Assembly (NCBI GenBank): GCA_947426265.1
Contig: CANEDJ010000002.1
Span: 23,356 to 87,355, forward strand
Length of the DNA: 64,000 nucleotides
Direction of reading: 5' to 3'
Origin: MGBC102946 sp022793145
GTDB lineage: Bacteria; Bacillota_I; Bacilli_A; RF39; UBA660
Shown: piece after piece, positions 33,348-41,817 of the stretch
Layout: each line of letters starts with the position of its first letter
How positions within the stretch are numbered: position 1 is the stretch's first letter
Position numbers and translations under genes: made by a program
Notes under the pieces: model-generated
What the model was told of the DNA's origin: nothing
Seen by the model: only the letters and a program-made list of their open reading frames with translations
Databases searched by the model: none

Positions 33348-34751
33348 ATGTCATTAAAAGATAAATTGGGGAGTACTTTAAAGCAGGCAACAAATTATTT
33401 AGGAAACGTTAACATAAAAGATAAAGTGATTGAAATGAAAGATAAAACAATCGATAAAGTAAAAGGGATTGATAATCCAGATCATTATACTGCACCAGTA
33501 GGATTTGAATTGTTTAAAATCCCAGTAGCAATTAGCACTGCAGAAATTACAAGAACATTAGATAAGGTAGAACCATTTCATTTGAAAGAAAAAGATAAGA
33601 TCATAGATGCTTATGTAAGATTGCTATCATTATTAGGACAAGATGAAACAATTATAAACGCCATAACTGCAACAATGAAAAAAACATACTTGATTGTTTG
33701 GACGAGCAAAGATAGACTTTTGATTGTTCACAAAGAACATTATAAAGTGTTGCCAAGAGAGGAAATGAAGTCTTTCAAAGTGATTGGAACAGGAGCTTTT
33801 GGATTAATTTTTACTTTAAATCAATATCAGTTTACAGGAAACGAAAAATCAAAGGTATATTGTTTTATTCGGTCTTATTGCCATGAGAATACCAATCCAT
33901 ATATATTTACTCCATATATTTCTATATCAAAAACACTCAATTATTATGAACGCTTTAAATATGGAAAGCTTGCTAAAGAAAATGATGCAATCAATGAAAA
34001 TAAAGAACTAAGCATATTGTTTGAACCAACTGAATTTCCACTGGTAAGCATCTATGGAACATTTGTTGATAAAAAATATGTGATAGCACTTTCAACAAAT
34101 AGAAAAATATATTTGATTGATCAAAATGAATATACAGTGGTCCCAATGAACCATATTAAGAAGATTGAACTTATGAATAAAGGTATGTTTAGCTATGAAT
34201 TCTATATGGACAATTATTACTTTACTGGAAGTGGTCCAGAAGCAAGTGTTATCAAATTTATTGAATATATAAATAACCCAGATTGTTACGAAAATGCTAG
34301 AAATGAGTTTTTAAAAGCCAATCAAGTTTTGGTAACTTTCCCATTTGCTAACGCTATATCTTATCAGACTCCAGGAGGAGAAGGACTTGTTGTTAGTGCC
34401 TCTGGAAACAGCTTTTTAGTAAGCCATGGAATGAACCAAATGGAAATGTATTCTAAAAATGATTTTGACCGCTATGAGCTATTAATGGAATTAGGCATTA
34501 ATAAAGATGATATGTGGAATGTAGAAAATGCGAAACTAGAGGAAAAAAAGACAATAACAAAAGAAGAAGCCATCTATAACTATGATAAAGTAAGAGTGCG
34601 AATCTTTATAAAACATAAATTAGAACATGTAGTAGAAATACCTTTTATTTTAATGAAAAAAGTTGTTTACCATGAAATTGAAGAAACGACAGAAGCAGGA
34701 ACAGTAGTTACTCAAGAATTTTTAGATAAATTAGATCGTTTTAAATATTAG
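33348..34751 (+). CDS. Unknown 467-aa protein with two PH-like repeats
   Basis: I do not recognise the family. Residues 1-~40 are an amphipathic Lys-rich helix (LKDKLGSTLKQATNYLG...) that may touch membrane. Two similar beta-rich parts follow: ~100-190 (KKTYLIVWTSKDRLLIVHKE, YKVLPREEMKSFKVIG) and ~230-310 (DKKYVIALSTNRKIYLIDQN, YTVVPMNHIKKIELM). Each has the order of a bacterial PH-like (bPH) domain, including a following YxFTG strand. SD GGAGG precedes the ATG. It opens a four-gene block of unknowns ending at 36534. Confidence 0.6.
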   Translation: MSLKDKLGSTLKQATNYLGNVNIKDKVIEMKDKTIDKVKGIDNPDHYTAPVGFELFKIPVAISTAEITRTLDKVEPFHLKEKDKIIDAYVRLLSLLGQDETIINAITATMKKTYLIVWTSKDRLLIVHKEHYKVLPREEMKSFKVIGTGAFGLIFTLNQYQFTGNEKSKVYCFIRSYCHENTNPYIFTPYISISKTLNYYERFKYGKLAKENDAINENKELSILFEPTEFPLVSIYGTFVDKKYVIALSTNRKIYLIDQNEYTVVPMNHIKKIELMNKGMFSYEFYMDNYYFTGSGPEASVIKFIEYINNPDCYENARNEFLKANQVLVTFPFANAISYQTPGGEGLVVSASGNSFLVSHGMNQMEMYSKNDFDRYELLMELGINKDDMWNVENAKLEEKKTITKEEAIYNYDKVRVRIFIKHKLEHVVEIPFILMKKVVYHEIEETTEAGTVVTQEFLDKLDRFKY

Positions 34752-34764
34752 AAAGAGGCAAAGA

Positions 34765-35499
34765 ATGACAGTTATATTATTATCACCAGATGGAAAAAAA
34801 TTTGAGTTAGAGTGGGAAGACTTATTGGAATGTAGTAAACAAATATGTGAGCAATGGATTTCAGAATCGGAAGAGAATAAAAGAATTTTTGATTCTTATG
34901 CATCACAATATACATTGTTTACTCCTTATTATGATTTCCTATTACACCGACTTCGATATATACAAGTAGGATTTCCTTTTTTTGAAAACGCATGTGCAAT
35001 TCCAAGCTTACATTTTAAGAAAATAATATCTTTGGATGGAGAGGACCCATTAAACTATGATTATTTGAAAAATAGAAAGAATCAATTTTGTTTAGATATT
35101 TATACAGGTTCAGATAAGCAATTAGACTATCAAAAGCCATACAGTGAATATAAAGAAGGATTTTTACTTCCAGATGGTTCTTTAATTTCTATAGACCAAT
35201 TAGGAAATCATAAAAATATTGCCTATGCATATTTGCTTCAAAAAATGATTGAGGATCCTTCTTTGTTGACTGATTATTTGAATTATAAGGACAAAATAGG
35301 AGATATCAGAGAATACTTTTTTTATAGATTGGGCTGTGCTCAAACTTTTGGTTTAGAATGTAGAGTTGCAATTTATGATGTTGCTTTATTAACGTCAATT
35401 CAAAGAAAATTATTGAATTCTATGGATTTAGATAGTGATTTGCAAAACTCTATTTTAGAAGAATTTCAAAATCCATTTACATCGGAGATAAGGAAGTGA
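34765..35499 (+). CDS. Unknown 244-aa protein
   Basis: This soluble protein has no signal or membrane helix and no motif I can name. It begins MTVILLSPDGKKFELEWEDL and is rich in aromatic residues throughout (for example FTPYYDFLLHRLRYIQVGFP). SD AAAGAGG is upstream. It starts 13 bp after the PH-like gene, and its stop overlaps the region of the next gene's SD, so it is part of the same operon. Function unknown. Confidence 0.6.
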   Translation: MTVILLSPDGKKFELEWEDLLECSKQICEQWISESEENKRIFDSYASQYTLFTPYYDFLLHRLRYIQVGFPFFENACAIPSLHFKKIISLDGEDPLNYDYLKNRKNQFCLDIYTGSDKQLDYQKPYSEYKEGFLLPDGSLISIDQLGNHKNIAYAYLLQKMIEDPSLLTDYLNYKDKIGDIREYFFYRLGCAQTFGLECRVAIYDVALLTSIQRKLLNSMDLDSDLQNSILEEFQNPFTSEIRK

Positions 35500-35504
35500 T
35501 ATGC

Positions 35505-35783
35505 ATGAAAATTAATGGTTATAATGTTAATATTGATTCCTTAATGGAGGATTTAAATATTGATCATGATTTTTATATAAAACGGAAAAACGGATTAATG
35601 TTAAAAGATTCACAAATAAAAATATTAGAGCGTTACCACATTTTTTATCAAAATTACAATAGTCTTTCTTCTTTATTATTTGAAATAGAAGAAGTTTTAA
35701 ATGAAATGCCAGAAGCAGAAGAACTTGAAAAAGTATCGGAAGAATTATCAGAGCTTCATTATTATAACGAAACAAATAAATAG
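35505..35783 (+). CDS. Unknown 92-aa protein
   Basis: This small acidic protein begins MKINGYNVNIDSLMEDLNID. The first ~60 residues may be a compact helical domain (KNGLMLKDSQIKILERYHI), and the last 30 are a charged helix (EVLNEMPEAEELEKVSEELS). ATG 35505 fits SD AAGGAAG at 8 nt. It is in an operon with the genes on each side (5 and 7 bp gaps). Function unknown; it could be a partner subunit of a neighbour. Confidence 0.6.
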   Translation: MKINGYNVNIDSLMEDLNIDHDFYIKRKNGLMLKDSQIKILERYHIFYQNYNSLSSLLFEIEEVLNEMPEAEELEKVSEELSELHYYNETNK

Positions 35784-35790
35784 GAGTATT

Positions 35791-36534
35791 ATGGAATTAT
35801 TAGAAAAAATAGAAATTTTATTATCATATTATAAGAAGGGAATATTAGGAGGAGAATTCATGCCAGAGGATGAAAATCCAAATTTAGAAAAGTCATCTTG
35901 TCAAAATTATTTGTATTTTACACTTCCTATGGCATTAAATTATCAAAGGAATTCTTATACATTATGGGAAAGTGCTAATAAAACATATAATGATGCAGAA
36001 ACACGTTTTGTATTTGATCCTAAAAAAGTAGTGGAATCAAGTTTTGAAAAAGTTCAAGAAGCCCTTACAAAATATAAAGTAGCACTTCAAAAAAATAAAC
36101 AAACAGAAGTCTGGATAAGACTTTGTAATACTATTGTGAATGATTTTGATGGAGATGTTAGAAATATCTTTTTGAAATTTCATAACAATGTGAATGAAAT
36201 CCGAAAGTTTATGCAAATAGAAGAAAAGAAAAAATTTCCATATTTATCAGGAACAAAAATTTGTAATTATTGGCTTTATGTAATGAGTCAGTATGCAGAT
36301 CAAAGGTATGAAGACCCAGAGAACTTAACAGTTGCTCCAGATACTCATCTATGTAAAGCTACTTACCATTTGGGGCTGATTACAGAAGAGGAGCTAAACT
36401 CTAACAATGTTCAGAAACTGGTTATTGAGAGGTGGAATCAGGCTTTAAAAGGGACCAAATATCACCCAATAGATATTCATACCCCATTATGGCTTTGGAG
36501 TCGAAATGGTTTTAAAAAGATTGAAAAAGAATAA
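35791..36534 (+). CDS. Unknown 247-aa protein, distant HhH-GPD-like pattern
   Basis: This is a soluble, helical protein. Near residues 155-215 the order FPYLSGTKICNYWLYVMSQY ... VAPDTHLCKATYHLGLI ... PLWLWSRNG resembles HhH-GPD DNA glycosylases: a hairpin with Lys-like position, then a DTH with conserved Asp, then an aromatic end segment. I cannot confirm the helix-hairpin-helix glycines, so this is a weak guess. ATG 35791 with SD TAGGAGT is chosen; the longer frame reads back into the preceding gene. It ends the unknown block; a terminator follows. Confidence 0.55.
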   Translation: MELLEKIEILLSYYKKGILGGEFMPEDENPNLEKSSCQNYLYFTLPMALNYQRNSYTLWESANKTYNDAETRFVFDPKKVVESSFEKVQEALTKYKVALQKNKQTEVWIRLCNTIVNDFDGDVRNIFLKFHNNVNEIRKFMQIEEKKKFPYLSGTKICNYWLYVMSQYADQRYEDPENLTVAPDTHLCKATYHLGLITEEELNSNNVQKLVIERWNQALKGTKYHPIDIHTPLWLWSRNGFKKIEKE

Positions 36535-36550
36535 AAATATTCTTTTTTTT
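36526..36550 (+). terminator. Terminator after the unknown block
   Basis: AAGAATA-aaaa-TATTCTT hairpin plus a T run, overlapping the final codons of the gene ending at 36534. Confidence 0.75.
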
Positions 36551-36627
36551 GTTGGCGTTTTACTATTGCTTTTCAATGATTATTCAAGATTCAATTGATT
36601 TGTTTTTAAAAAAATGATAAAAAGTAG

Positions 36628-36656
36628 TTGACAAATTAAAATCTTTTTCATATAAT
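36628..36656 (+). promoter_or_regulatory. Sigma-A promoter of the NAD operon
   Basis: TTGACA (36628-36633), 17-bp spacer, TATAAT (36651-36656): perfect consensus. It predicts a transcript start near 36663 and a ~70-nt leader before ATG 36733. Confidence 0.85.
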
Positions 36657-36663
36657 GTTATTA

Positions 36664-36681
36664 ACAGAAGGGCCAATCTGT
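36664..36681 (+). promoter_or_regulatory. 5'-terminal leader hairpin of the NAD operon
   Basis: ACAGA (36664-36668) pairs with TCTGT (36677-36681) around an AGGGCCAA loop, at the very 5' end of the predicted mRNA. It could be an mRNA stabiliser or a protein/metabolite site; it does not match a NAD riboswitch that I can recognise. Confidence 0.35.
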
Positions 36682-36701
36682 ATAAATTTTAATTAAAGAT
36701 A

Positions 36702-36725
36702 TTAACAAAAAGATAATAAGAAGGA
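36702..36725 (+). repeat. Leader/RBS sequence repeated before two NAD-operon genes (copy 1)
   Basis: TTAACAAAAAGATA plus xxxAAGAAGGA occurs before the first gene (36702-36725) and again before pncA (37432-37455), with only three differing bases near the middle. Each copy ends in the SD. This suggests local duplication of the start region or a shared translational signal. Confidence 0.5.
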
Positions 36726-36732
36726 GATTAAA

Positions 36733-37422
36733 ATGGAAGAAAAAGAAATATGGAAGCTAGTTCAAAATTGGATTTCGATAGAAAAACATAAAGAAGATAA
36801 AAACTTTTTAGAACATATAGCTTCTTTAAATCATCAAAACGAAAGGCTGAAACCTTACAATTTAGAACTGTATTATGGAAAAAGAGATACTAGAAAGAAA
36901 TCGATATATTTCATTATTACACCATATTTGATTCAAGTGTATCAAGGAACTATAACAGAAGTGAATGGAAGGCTTAAAATAGAAAGCTGGGAAATGTTAG
37001 AGCAAATTTCTTGTGATTCTATTAGAATGCCAGAAATTATCGGAAGAGGAGAAGTACCTACAGAGCCGTTTGATTTAATAGCGCCATTCGTAAAAGAAGA
37101 AGCTTATATTTTGAATGGACTTAGTAGTGGAAGTTTAAATTATTATCAAGAAAAGGATGAAAATGGTTTATATGGAAGAACATTAGAAACCGAACATTTT
37201 ATTAAAATAGGTCCTAGAAAAGAACACAACCAATTAGATGTTCAAATTGAAAGAGCTTGTGTTTCAGATTTTCAGAACATAGAAGAATTAGAATTGTTAC
37301 AAGATGGAGAAACAATTTTGCCAATTTTAAAAAATCAAAGTCAAGGATCCTATTTGATTGCAATAGAAGCAATTAATAAGTTATTAGAAAATAAGGTAGG
37401 GAAAGTCTACCAATTATTATAA
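36733..37422 (+). CDS. Unknown 229-aa protein heading the NAD operon
   Basis: I do not recognise this protein. It is soluble and acidic, with no signal or helix. It includes YYGKRDTRKKSIYFIITPYL, a Gly/Pro-rich MPEIIGRGEVPTEPFDLIAP and a C-terminal helix. SD AAGGAG precedes ATG 36733. It is the first gene after a consensus promoter, and pncA follows 39 bp later with a near copy of its leader, so it is co-expressed with nicotinate salvage. A role in NAD metabolism or its control is inference from position only. Confidence 0.6.
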   Translation: MEEKEIWKLVQNWISIEKHKEDKNFLEHIASLNHQNERLKPYNLELYYGKRDTRKKSIYFIITPYLIQVYQGTITEVNGRLKIESWEMLEQISCDSIRMPEIIGRGEVPTEPFDLIAPFVKEEAYILNGLSSGSLNYYQEKDENGLYGRTLETEHFIKIGPRKEHNQLDVQIERACVSDFQNIEELELLQDGETILPILKNQSQGSYLIAIEAINKLLENKVGKVYQLL

Positions 37423-37461
37423 AATATATTTTTAACAAAAAGATAGAAAGAAGGAAATGAA

Positions 37462-38058
37462 ATGAAAAAGAAATTAATTGTAGTAGTAGATATGGTGAAT
37501 GGATTTGTAAATATAGGAGCATTACATGATTCTTATATTAATCACATTGTACCAGGAATTAAAAACTTAGTAGAAGAAAGTATAGCAGAAGGAAATGATG
37601 TGATCAGTTTTAGAGATTGTCACAGTTTGGATGATATAGAATTTGAAACTTATCCAATCCACTGTTTAAATGGGACAGAAGAAAGCGAACTAGTTCCAGA
37701 ATTAAAACCTTTAGGAGCAAAAATGATAGACATTCCTAAAAATACGACCAATGGATTTAATACAGAACGTTTTAGGGAATTTTATCAAGCTCATTATGAA
37801 GAATATGACGAGATTGTTGTTGTAGGATGCTGCACAGATATTTGTGTGACAGACTTCACAACTTCTTTAGCAGAATTCCAAAAGGAAAATGGAATAAATA
37901 CTCCAATTACAGTTCCAATGGATTTGGTAGAAACTTTTGATGGCCCAAATCACGATAGAAAAGTGATGAACGAAGTTGGTTTTGAAAAAATGCGAAGAGC
38001 AGGAATCAATCTTGTAGAAAGTTATGTAAGTCAAAAACAAAAACAATATGTACTTTAA
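37462..38058 (+). CDS. pncA: Nicotinamidase (pyrazinamidase-like)
   Basis: This is a 198-aa isochorismatase-fold amidase. The catalytic Asp is in VVVDMVNGFVN (residue ~10), and the nucleophile Cys lies in VVVGCCTDICVTDF. An FRDCHSLDD segment supplies metal-site residues. It converts nicotinamide to nicotinate in the cytoplasm, feeding pncB just downstream (23 bp). SD AAGAAGGA is within the repeated leader sequence. Operon position supports the call over other isochorismatase-like enzymes. Confidence 0.92.
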   Translation: MKKKLIVVVDMVNGFVNIGALHDSYINHIVPGIKNLVEESIAEGNDVISFRDCHSLDDIEFETYPIHCLNGTEESELVPELKPLGAKMIDIPKNTTNGFNTERFREFYQAHYEEYDEIVVVGCCTDICVTDFTTSLAEFQKENGINTPITVPMDLVETFDGPNHDRKVMNEVGFEKMRRAGINLVESYVSQKQKQYVL

Positions 38059-38081
38059 AAAAGGAAAGAAGGAAGATTATT

Positions 38082-39542
38082 ATGAAAATGAATGAAATTA
38101 TGTCAACAGACCGTTATGAATTTACAATGTCAAATGGATATTTTGAGGAGGGAATGAAGGATCAGATCGCATATTTTGATGTTTTCTTCAGAAGAAATCC
38201 ATTACAAAATGGATATACCATTATGGCAGGATTAGACCAGATTATTAGAGATGTTAAGAATATACATTTTGAAAAAGAAGATATTGAGTACTTTGAAAAT
38301 CAAGGAGTATATTCAAAAGAATTTTTAGAATATTTAAGAAATTTTAAATTTACTGGTGATATTTATGCAATTCCTGATGGAACACCAATATTTCCAAATG
38401 AACCAGCAATCACAGTAAAAGCCAATCTAATAGAAGCGCAGATTTTAGAAACTTTATTATTAAGCCATTTCAACAGTGCTTCTTTAGTGGCGACTGCAGC
38501 CAAAAGAATTGTATTAGAAGCAAAAAAACCAGTTATGGAATTTGGAAGCAGAAGAACGCATACTAAAGCAGCTATAGACGCAGGAAAAAATGCTTATCTA
38601 GCTGGTTGCTGTGGTACATCTAATGAAGCAACAGGAAGATATTATAAAGTTCCAACTTTAGGAACAATGGCCCATTCATGGATTACTGCTTTTGATAGTG
38701 AATATGAGGCTTTCTTAAAATACGCGAAACACAATCCAGATAATACTGTTTTCTTAGTAGATACTTATGATGTTCTTAGAAGTGGAGTTCCAAATGCAAT
38801 TCGAGTTGCCAATGAATATTTGAAACCAAATGGGTTACCTTTCAAAGGAATCAGAATTGATAGTGGAGATTTGGCCTATCTTTCAAAAGAAGCAAGAAAA
38901 ATGCTAGACGAAGCTGGATATCAAGATGCTACAATTTGCTTATCAAATGGATTAACAGCAGAAACAGTAAGGGATTTGAATGCGCAAGGAGCAAAAGTAG
39001 ATTCTTATGGAATTGGCGATAATATTGCAGCACCTTTAGATCGCCTTGGTGGAGTTTATAAATTGGTTGCAATTGAAGAAATGGGAAAAATAATTCCAAA
39101 AATAAAAGTAAGTGCAGATGAAATTAAAACCATTAATCCAGGAAAAAAACGAGTATATCGTTTCTATGACAAAAAAACTGGTTATGCTCTTGGAGATGTT
39201 GTAGCACTTGCTCATGAATTAATCCCAACAGATCAATTCACATTAATAGATCCAACAGACACTTGGAAGCAAACGACAATTACAGATTATGAAGTGAAAG
39301 AATTGCAAGTTCCAATCTTTCAAAATGGTACACTTGTTTATAAAGAACCAACTTTAACAGAAAGCAGAAATTATTGTATAGCTCAAATGGATACTTTATA
39401 TGAGGAAGTAAAACGTTTAGAAAAGCCACATAAATATTATGTTGATTTAACTTTAGAGCTTTTAAAATTAAAAAGGGAATTAATAGCAAGTACAACGGAA
39501 AAAGTAACTCCAAAAGAAAAGAGTATTGGTGGATTATGGTAA
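38082..39542 (+). CDS. pncB: Nicotinate phosphoribosyltransferase
   Basis: This 486-aa protein is of the longer Bacillota form. Motifs: STDRYEFTMSNGYFEEG at the N-terminus, MEFGSRRTHTKAAIDAGKNA with the substrate/catalytic region, GTMAHSWITAF and FKGIRIDSGDLAYLSKEARK plus YGIGDNIA for phosphoribose binding. It makes nicotinate mononucleotide from nicotinate and PRPP with ATP. SD AAGGAAGAT is upstream. Its end overlaps the NUDIX gene by 7 bp. Confidence 0.96.
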   Translation: MKMNEIMSTDRYEFTMSNGYFEEGMKDQIAYFDVFFRRNPLQNGYTIMAGLDQIIRDVKNIHFEKEDIEYFENQGVYSKEFLEYLRNFKFTGDIYAIPDGTPIFPNEPAITVKANLIEAQILETLLLSHFNSASLVATAAKRIVLEAKKPVMEFGSRRTHTKAAIDAGKNAYLAGCCGTSNEATGRYYKVPTLGTMAHSWITAFDSEYEAFLKYAKHNPDNTVFLVDTYDVLRSGVPNAIRVANEYLKPNGLPFKGIRIDSGDLAYLSKEARKMLDEAGYQDATICLSNGLTAETVRDLNAQGAKVDSYGIGDNIAAPLDRLGGVYKLVAIEEMGKIIPKIKVSADEIKTINPGKKRVYRFYDKKTGYALGDVVALAHELIPTDQFTLIDPTDTWKQTTITDYEVKELQVPIFQNGTLVYKEPTLTESRNYCIAQMDTLYEEVKRLEKPHKYYVDLTLELLKLKRELIASTTEKVTPKEKSIGGLW

Positions 39543-40132
39543 GAAAAGAAAAGTTAGAAGAATTAAAAAGTTATATTGAAGAATTAAAAACGGTAAAAGT
39601 AGAACCACTTTCTACCAGTCCAAAATTTTTAACGATTGAACCTGCCATATATCATTTGAATAATGGGAAAATGATGACTAGAGAATTATTAAAAAAACAA
39701 CAAAAAGATGGCAGTGCAGCAATCATACTTCCTGTAACGAAAAATGGGGAAACTGTTCTTGTAGTAGAGCCAAGATTAGGCTCTACTAAGACAGTAGCTG
39801 TTGGACTTCCCGCTGGATATATAGAATATGGAGAAGAACCTTTAAGGGCAGCCAAAAGAGAATTAGAAGAAGAAACAGGATATGTTTGTAATGACTATCA
39901 ATTGCTTGCCAAATATTATCAGGATCCTGGTATCAGTAGAGCTTATAATTATGCTTATCTAGGAATGGGAGCAGAAAAACAAAAACAACAATCATTAGAT
40001 CCAGAAGAATTTGTAAGATTTTTAGAATGTCGTTATGAAGAAGCTTTAGAATTAGTAGAATTAGGATATATTGAAGATTTGCAAGCACAGTTAGCGTTAG
40101 AAAGAGCCAAGCAATATTTACTTAAAAGATAA
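39536..40132 (+). CDS. NUDIX hydrolase, ADP-ribose pyrophosphatase-like
   Basis: This 198-aa protein has a full Nudix box: GYIEYGEEPLRAAKRELEEE followed by TGY, preceded by LPAG. Its length and the Pro after the box (YYQDPGISRAYNY) resemble ADP-ribose pyrophosphatases (NudF/YqkG type), which clear ADP-ribose made by NAD breakdown. The ATG overlaps the pncB stop. Co-location with NAD salvage supports an ADP-ribose or NAD-linked substrate. No HTH is present, so this is an enzyme, not NrtR. Confidence 0.88.
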   Translation: MVRKEKLEELKSYIEELKTVKVEPLSTSPKFLTIEPAIYHLNNGKMMTRELLKKQQKDGSAAIILPVTKNGETVLVVEPRLGSTKTVAVGLPAGYIEYGEEPLRAAKRELEEETGYVCNDYQLLAKYYQDPGISRAYNYAYLGMGAEKQKQQSLDPEEFVRFLECRYEEALELVELGYIEDLQAQLALERAKQYLLKR

Positions 40133-40267
40133 AAAAAATTACAAAGCTTTTCCTAGTATTATAAGAATAACTTATAATTTATATTATGAAACAATATTAT
40201 ACTTTTGATAAAAACGAGCTTATAATGGATATAGAAGCAAAGAGAAAGCTTTGAAGGAGGAATATTT

Positions 40268-41026
40268 ATGAAATTTGATGCAAAGAAAGAAAAGGAAAGA
40301 ATTGTTGATTTTATTAGAGATTATTATAGCAAAAATCATGTTGATGGGGCTATTTTAGGAATTAGTGGTGGAAAAGATAGCGGAGTTGTAGCTGGATTAT
40401 TTGTAGAAGCCTTAGGAAAAGAAAATGTAATTGGAGTAACACTTCCATGTCATTCTGTAGAGACAGATAAGAGTGATGCCAAACTAGTAAGCGATTATTA
40501 TGGTTTTCCACTTTACAATTTTGACTTAACTGGAATTTATGATTCTTTTAAAGAAGAATTAAAAAATATTGGAGACTTTAATGAAGAAATCACAAAAGAT
40601 AGTGATATTAATTTGAAACCACGTCTTAGAATGGCAACTGTTTATTATTTGGCTGCTTTATTTAGCAAATTAAAATCTAAGACATATTTGGTAGCTGGAA
40701 CAAGCAATAAATGTGAACTTTATGTTGGGTATTTTACAAAAGGTGGAGATAGTGTGCATGACATTTCACCAATCGCCGATTTAACCGTAGAGGAAGTAAT
40801 CGCACTTGGAGCAGAACTAGGTGTTCCAGATCCTGTTTTATACAAAGCACCAAATGATGGCTTATCAAATAAAACGGATGAGGATAAATTAGGAGTTACT
40901 TATAAAGCAATTGCCGATTATATGGAAGATCCAAATAAAGTAACAGAAAAAGACAGAAATACAATTGAAAGATTACATAAAAATAATGCTCATAAATTTG
41001 TAATCCCAACTTATAGGAGAGGATAG
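40268..41026 (+). CDS. nadE: NH3-dependent NAD synthetase
   Basis: This 252-aa protein has P-loop GISGGKDSGVVAGLF, VTLPCHSVETDK and ATVYYLAALFSK, then AGTSNKCELYVGYFTKGGDS, DLTVEEVIALGAELGVP, and the lid region PNDGLSNKTDEDKLGVTY. No glutaminase domain is fused, so it uses ammonia. It forms NAD from deamido-NAD, the last step of this pathway. SD AAGGAGG is strong. A 135-bp gap with no other gene precedes it; nadK follows 1 bp later. Confidence 0.96.
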   Translation: MKFDAKKEKERIVDFIRDYYSKNHVDGAILGISGGKDSGVVAGLFVEALGKENVIGVTLPCHSVETDKSDAKLVSDYYGFPLYNFDLTGIYDSFKEELKNIGDFNEEITKDSDINLKPRLRMATVYYLAALFSKLKSKTYLVAGTSNKCELYVGYFTKGGDSVHDISPIADLTVEEVIALGAELGVPDPVLYKAPNDGLSNKTDEDKLGVTYKAIADYMEDPNKVTEKDRNTIERLHKNNAHKFVIPTYRRG

Positions 41027-41027
41027 A

Positions 41028-41813
41028 ATGAAAAAAGTAAGACTATTTATAAATCAAAATGAATTTTCAAAAACAGTTGCAGAAGAATTGACAGAACATC
41101 TATATCATCATAACTTTGAAATTGATGAAAAAAAATATGAAATTGCTATTTCAATTGGTGGAGATGGAGCATTTCTTAGAATGGTAAAAGAGACAAATTT
41201 TGATCCAAGCATTTATTATATTGGTGTGCATACAGGGACATTAGGATTTCTACCTGAAGTGCTTCCAAATGAATTAGAAGAATTTGTAAGTTATTTAGAG
41301 CATGGAGATTATAAAATAAATGAAATTGGAGTTTTAGAAACGACTGTTTATGGAAAAGAAAAAAAGAAGTTTATTGCACTTAATGATATTGTTGTAAGAG
41401 ATAGAGATTTAAATAGCCTTACTTTAAATGTAAAATTAGAAGGGGAATTTTTAGAAAAGTTCAAAGGGGATGGAATGCTGATTTCTACCTCAATCGGTTC
41501 TACTGCCTATAATTTAAGTTTTGGAGGAAGTATGGTATATTTTAAACTTCATACGTTACAATTAACTCCAATTGCTCCTTTTAATAGTAGTAGTTACAGG
41601 AATTTACAAAATTCAATTGTAATGCCCGAATATGTTCCCATTGATTTAGAACCAGATACTAAAAAAGACTTAATTATTACAGTAGATGGAGAAAATTACG
41701 AGTTGAAAGAAGTGACAAAAATTACTTCTAAAGTAGGAGATAAAAAGATTAAGAGACTAAGATATCATAATGTTCCATTTGGAACTGTCATTAGAGAAAA
41801 GTTTTTGAGGTGA
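41028..41813 (+). CDS. nadK: NAD kinase
   Basis: This 261-aa protein has the GGDG motif in AISIGGDGAFLRMVKE, GVHTGTLGFLPE, the conserved ALNDIVVRD and FKGDGMLISTSIGSTAYNLS. It makes NADP from NAD in the cytoplasm. It starts 1 bp after nadE and is followed 4 bp later by nadD, so all three are co-translated. SD TAGGAGAGG lies within the nadE 3' end. Confidence 0.95.
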   Translation: MKKVRLFINQNEFSKTVAEELTEHLYHHNFEIDEKKYEIAISIGGDGAFLRMVKETNFDPSIYYIGVHTGTLGFLPEVLPNELEEFVSYLEHGDYKINEIGVLETTVYGKEKKKFIALNDIVVRDRDLNSLTLNVKLEGEFLEKFKGDGMLISTSIGSTAYNLSFGGSMVYFKLHTLQLTPIAPFNSSSYRNLQNSIVMPEYVPIDLEPDTKKDLIITVDGENYELKEVTKITSKVGDKKIKRLRYHNVPFGTVIREKFLR

Positions 41814-41817
41814 TAAA

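Noticed and set aside
36541..36660. NrtR operator upstream of the NAD operon
   Set aside because: Searched by eye for a palindrome shared by the gaps before 36733, 40268, 42803 and 43356; none was convincing.
36657..36732. NAD riboswitch in the NAD operon leader
   Set aside because: Only a 5-bp hairpin is visible; I cannot match the leader to known NAD-I or NAD-II riboswitch structures.
40133..40267. Repeated AAAGCTTT words in the nudix-nadE gap as a regulatory element
   Set aside because: Short, AT-rich palindromic words that could occur by chance; no further structure.
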